A DNA stretch of 64,000 bases from positions 8,742,001 to 8,806,000 of the forward strand of contig NC_083566.1 of assembly GCF_019925205.1 (NCBI RefSeq), read 5' to 3'. The position numbers and the translations under genes are program-made. Of the stretch, positions 60,176 to 64,000 are shown one piece after another. Every line of letters starts with the position of its first letter. The first letter of the stretch is position 1. The stretch is from Metopolophium dirhodum. Its lineage: Eukaryota > Arthropoda > Insecta > Hemiptera > Aphididae. Below the pieces are notes generated by a model. The model was not told the DNA's origin and did no database searches. It saw nothing but the letters and a program-made list of their open reading frames with translations.

Positions 60176-61189
60176 ACTTTTTTTTCAAAAAATAAATAAA
60201 TAAGAAATACAGTTTAATTTTTAAAGATTTGTCAATATTTTAGGAAAGAATTAAATAATTTATTTTGAGGGGGCTATTACAAGTTTGGGGGGGGGGGCTA
60301 AGCCCTCTTAGTTGAGCTTATGGTACTAAGTACTACACTACAACACATATTATGTTTATAGCTAGTAAAGTAGTAACTATAACTATAATTTTACCTGTGG
60401 TGTATAACACTTATGACATATAATTGATAGGTAATATATGGATTTTAATGCAATAGTATATATTGATTTCAGTTTTATATTTTTTGTCAGTAATCTTAAC
60501 GAATTATAATAGTTTCAAACCAAAAACAAAATTTAATATTTATTGCATGATGCATATTGAAGTGAAATTAAATTACCTATATACTGTTATCTAAATCTAA
60601 TACACGTGTAAAATAATATTTTACGAGGAGAAAATTCCTATAATACATTAATAAATTTTGTCCACTACAAACCTATTGTTTTCTAGTAAACTAATGTCAA
60701 ATTTGTCATTTTTAACAGGAAATAGTGAACTTACTTGCTCATAATCCTGTCAAGAAATTTCACAAAAAAATTGTTTTCAATGAGTTAATTCCTCGTTAAG
60801 ATATTAAATGTATTTTAAATAACTTTTATACCTAATAAATTAATAATTATCAAATAAACTAGTTTATTGTAATTTGTAAACCTACATTTGTTTTTAGTTT
60901 AACTTATAACTATTTCTTAATTTTTTTTACCATTTTTACTCCATATTTTAATATGACATCTTGTGATACTTTTTAGTGCATATTAGTGGCATTATAAGTT
61001 GAAACTTGTTCATTTGTATGGTGGTGTATGGGGTTATGTTTAAACACTTCAATATTCACATAACAAAACCTACATTTTTATTTTTAGTAAATATTGAAAA
61101 ATCATGATATTTAAAATACTGTTCAAAATTAAGAAAAGCATTATAATATAATGGTATTTGTATTCAAACTGACTACACTACCATCTTCT
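60176..61189. other. AT-rich intergenic DNA
   Basis: A G run at about 60279-60297 (GGGGGGGGGGCTAAGCCCTC) resembles ends of hAT-like debris elsewhere. No coding or bounded feature was found. Confidence 0.45.
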
Positions 61190-62298
61190 CAGGGGCGTAT
61201 ATAGGATTTTCTTGAGGAGGGGGATAACAAAATTTTTTAGTGTTGATGCAACCTTTTGTTAGTTACTCCATGTAAGGCTAACAATAAAAACAATAATATT
61301 GATTTTAATTTTACTCTGTTTTATTAATTTATAAAATAAACTCTAGTTTTCTGTTTTTTAAGCACAACTCATCAATTACTTCATCTGTTGTAATTTCGAC
61401 CTCTCTGTGACAAGAAAGCATGAATATTTATATTAGCATTTTCTATACACCATAAAATGTTGAAAATATTTTGACTCTTTTTGAGCTGTTTACGGACATT
61501 GTCAGTTTTCAATTTTTTTAGTTTTTTTTTCTATAAATATCAATAAATTTTTATTTGTTGGGTAAAAAAGCGTGAAAATTTAATATAAGGCTCCTGATAT
61601 ATCGTTCTAATAGCAGTTGAAAAATATTAAAAATACATAGGCACAATTTTTTTTTATAAGCATTTAAAGTTCAAATTTTGACAACATTTATCAAATTTAT
61701 AATTTATTAATTATTTTGTGGTTAAAAATGTATAAATTTTTAACTTTTATGGCTAAGGATTGAAAATTTAAAACAAGGCTCCACGTAAATAGGTTATATA
61801 TAAATTACTTTATTCACAATAATATCATCAAATATACTTGGTAAAATCATAGGCTGACTCGTTTTCCCTCAGAATCGTTTTTCTTATACAATGATATTAT
61901 ATCATTGAATTCAAATTTAACACCATCCATTACAGTGACCCACTTGTAACCTACTGTACAGCAGAGCGACATCCACTTATCCACCTTTTTTAATATTTAT
62001 TTTAAAATTTACGAATTCCTTATCGTTTTCTGTCCGCTGTCGCAATTAGTTTCGTGTTCTACGTATATAACAGTATAATAGGTTAGGTACTAGCGGGTTT
62101 TACCCGACTTCTCTCGAATATAGTCCTATTTTAATTTTGTTGTTATTGTTGGGTAATATCACTCGCAGCCCACAGGATAACAAAATTATAAAATATAAAT
62201 AGCAACAGTACTGCAGCTTAAACTTTATACCTAAACTAAAAAAAAAGGTCAAGGGAGGGGATCTATCCCCCATATCCCCCCCCATAAATACGTCACTG
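61190..62298. mobile_element. hAT-like element with perfect 8-bp target duplication
   Basis: The left end CAGGGGCGTAT and inverted right end CAGTGACGTAT differ at two positions. The flanks CATCTTCT (61182-61189) and CATCTTCT (62299-62306) are identical, an 8-bp duplication diagnostic of hAT and a few related superfamilies. Both subterminal regions carry G-rich blocks. There is no transposase. A family A copy occupies the middle. Confidence 0.7.
61420..62000 (+). repeat. Dispersed repeat family A, copy 7, nested in hAT-like element
   Basis: It runs from GAATATTTATATTAGCATTT through TGAGCTGTTTACGGACATTG and AAGGCTCCTGATATATCG to the terminus TACTGTACAGCAGAGCGACA (about 61954). The 5' part seen in copies 4 and 5 is missing. 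Confidence 0.6.
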
Positions 62299-63286
62299 CA
62301 TCTTCTGATAAAAGTTGTACAAATACAAATTGGTACTTACGTATAATATTACAAGCTAGCAATAATTATTACTAGCTAGTAATTTTAAAATGTTTTAAGT
62401 TTAATACTTATTATTAATTATAATTGATATAGTATAAGAATATATGAATATGAACTTTTACATTACAATATTGTAAATTGTTATATTATACCTACTGTAT
62501 TATAATATATTTAAAAATAAATGGTACCTACTACTTTCATATTACATCAAACAAAAAAAATTATAAAATAAAGCAATATTATGTTTTAAAATTTCAAGCA
62601 CAGATTAACAATATTAAAATTAATCATAACTATTTACATTTTATAAATGCCATTGATTTACATTTTGTAAAATAGTTGTACATATACAATATACATGATA
62701 TAAAATCTATTATAAATGCATAGGTATTAAATGCCAACCTATTATTTGATTATTAATCACAATGGTAATGAAATAAAGTAACTTACATTATAATAATGAT
62801 CAATATGAAAATGCTTTGTTTATTTAAGATTTAGAGTTATTGCAAATTTTAATTTTTGAAATTAATATTAGTCAAGTAAAATGAAAACATAATATTATAA
62901 TACTTACAACACTTAAAATATTTAATTTAAAAAAAATTGTTTACGGCTAGCTATCATTTAACAAGTAAACTATTTATACCATAATATAATATTATAATGT
63001 TTATTCATTAATTGTATTACTATTATAATAACTTAGTAGCTTCGTTTAAATAGTGGTATTTCTGAAATTTTTTTTTATAATCAGTTATACATTCATATTA
63101 TACATATTATAGCTGATAAACTATTAAGTTTGAAAAGCCCTCTAAAACATACAGTAACTATACATTTTTATGAATATATCAAATTAGTTTATATTTTAAG
63201 TTTAGTTTATTAATAATTAATGAACACATTTTGAACATACTTGTATAGTGTAATAAGTAAAAAAAAAATACATTTTAATAAAATAT
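62299..63286. other. AT-rich intergenic DNA and 3' UTR of dynamin-like gene
   Basis: The minus-strand AATAAA at 63211-63206 lies about 80 nt beyond the stop codon of the dynamin-like gene. Otherwise only AT-rich sequence is present. Confidence 0.5.
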
Positions 63287-64000
63287 TTATGACTCAGTTT
63301 TGAGACAAATTTGTTCTATTTCTCTCATGAGCTGTAATGCTTTTGTAGATGCGTCATAACGAATAATTGCTTTTATTCGTTCGTCTTCAATATCTTTGGA
63401 TTCAAGTAACAATTCTGCCATATTAAGATTACTTGATTTGTACACTTTGGAAATTAAATCTTTCTGAAAGTTATCTTTTATCTTGTTTACCATTTCACAC
63501 AAAATTGTCTTGGGCACCGTATCTTGAATTATTTTTTTAATAACCATAAAGTAACATTTTATAAATAATTTGAGTAAACCCGCTCTACTTTCTAATATAA
63601 GTTTATCAGAATCAGGAAAACCACTAAAAGCACATGTTGTTATTTTCTCCACAGTTTTGCGAATTTTTAGTGTTATGCTCTTCGGGCATGATTTAATTTC
63701 ATTTTTGTGTGAGACCATCTCTTCTTGACTATTGTAGTAGTTTGGTAATTCGGCAAACCCTTGTTCCTCAAATTTGCCTAATTTATTGATTTTGGCTGGT
63801 TTCTCAAAAAGCTCATAAAATTCATCGGATTTTAATATAGAATCAATAAAGTCAACGTGATCGGTATTCACGTATGCTTTCTGGTATTCAATTAATTTAC
63901 TAACTGCTTCTGATGTTTTTAGCTTGTACTTAGCCAATGATTCTAATAATATTTCATTAATTTTTTCATAAAGTTTAGGATATTTTTTTAAATTGTAACT
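63287..64000 (-). CDS. Dynamin-superfamily GTPase, C-terminal part (partial at window edge)
   Basis: The frame is open from the window end (64000) to the TAA at 63287, 237 codons, so the gene continues outside. The visible start-like TTG at 63937 is internal. KYPKLYEKINEILLESLAKY followed by LIEYQKAYVNTDHVDFID matches the end of the dynamin middle/stalk, where FPxL and LIxxxxAYINTxHPDF are conserved. After a variable region (about 50-100) comes the GTPase effector domain: LLKLFIKCYFMVIKKIIQDT, VPKTILCEMVNKIKDN, then LLLESKDIEDERIKAIIRYD and ALQLMREI. No pleckstrin or proline-rich domain intervenes. This suggests a DRP1-like or Mx-like member rather than classical dynamin. The G domain lies outside, so the subfamily is undecided. 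No intron is seen in this part. Confidence 0.75.
   Translation of the reverse strand, partial: SYNLKKYPKLYEKINEILLESLAKYKLKTSEAVSKLIEYQKAYVNTDHVDFIDSILKSDEFYELFEKPAKINKLGKFEEQGFAELPNYYNSQEEMVSHKNEIKSCPKSITLKIRKTVEKITTCAFSGFPDSDKLILESRAGLLKLFIKCYFMVIKKIIQDTVPKTILCEMVNKIKDNFQKDLISKVYKSSNLNMAELLLESKDIEDERIKAIIRYDASTKALQLMREIEQICLKTES

Noticed and set aside
1..64000. tRNA genes, CRISPR arrays or a gene cluster forming a novel defence or biosynthetic system
   Set aside because: No cloverleaf with intact A and B boxes, no spacer array and no functionally linked neighbouring genes were seen by eye. A tRNAscan-type search was not possible.

Overview
The window is AT-rich eukaryotic DNA with small spliced genes, long AT-rich introns, frequent TAGGTACCTACC-like words and many nested DNA transposons. 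Together with the insect-type gene set this points to an aphid (Hemiptera: Aphididae), probably a macrosiphine such as Acyrthosiphon. That assignment is an inference from texture and gene content. All exon models were made by hand from ORFs, GT/AG sites and phase.

Layout. From 1 to 8.7 kb there is no convincing host gene: the stretch holds decayed transposons, including a sharply bounded MULE-type element (6924-7845) with TIRs, an 8-bp target duplication and subterminal motif arrays. A small two-exon gene for a Gemin6/LSm-like protein lies at 8707-9027 (+). From 11.3 to 19.1 kb are two degenerate MULE transposase genes, one with a SWIM zinc finger and one still showing splice sites, mixed with copies of a dispersed aphid repeat family. 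At 20.4-20.9 kb is Helitron-like debris.

From 22.3 to 35.8 kb (-) is a complete ten-exon trehalose-6-phosphate synthase gene (797 aa, GT20 synthase plus HAD phosphatase domain). Its roughly 10-kb first intron contains a nested same-strand single-exon gene for mitochondrial translation initiation factor 3. A GC-richer CpG-bearing stretch (about 35.85-36.55 kb) is the likely promoter. From 37.5 to 40.7 kb are dispersed-repeat copies, a very short A-tailed SINE-like insertion with a perfect 15-bp target duplication, and a 146-bp MITE.

The 41.3-48.1 kb block has two divergent host genes: IFT57 (-, 414 aa, eight coding exons) and a BMP-type receptor Smad of the Mad/Smad1/5 class (+, 449 aa, six exons) whose linker has lost the PPxY and proline-directed phosphorylation region. 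An RBM7-like RNA-binding protein (-) lies at 50956-52992. A lysine-rich protein of unknown function (+) lies at 54235-55813. The window ends with the C-terminal half of a dynamin-superfamily GTPase (-, 63287 to beyond 64000).

The host genes are functionally unrelated (trehalose synthesis, mitochondrial translation, cilium assembly, BMP signalling, RNA surveillance, membrane fission or antiviral dynamin). No operon-like system was seen. The most novel material is in the mobile DNA: the MULE with inverted subterminal arrays, a roughly 55-nt SINE-like family seen twice with exact target duplications, a long fold-back MITE, and several pogo- and hAT-like MITEs whose nesting gives relative ages.
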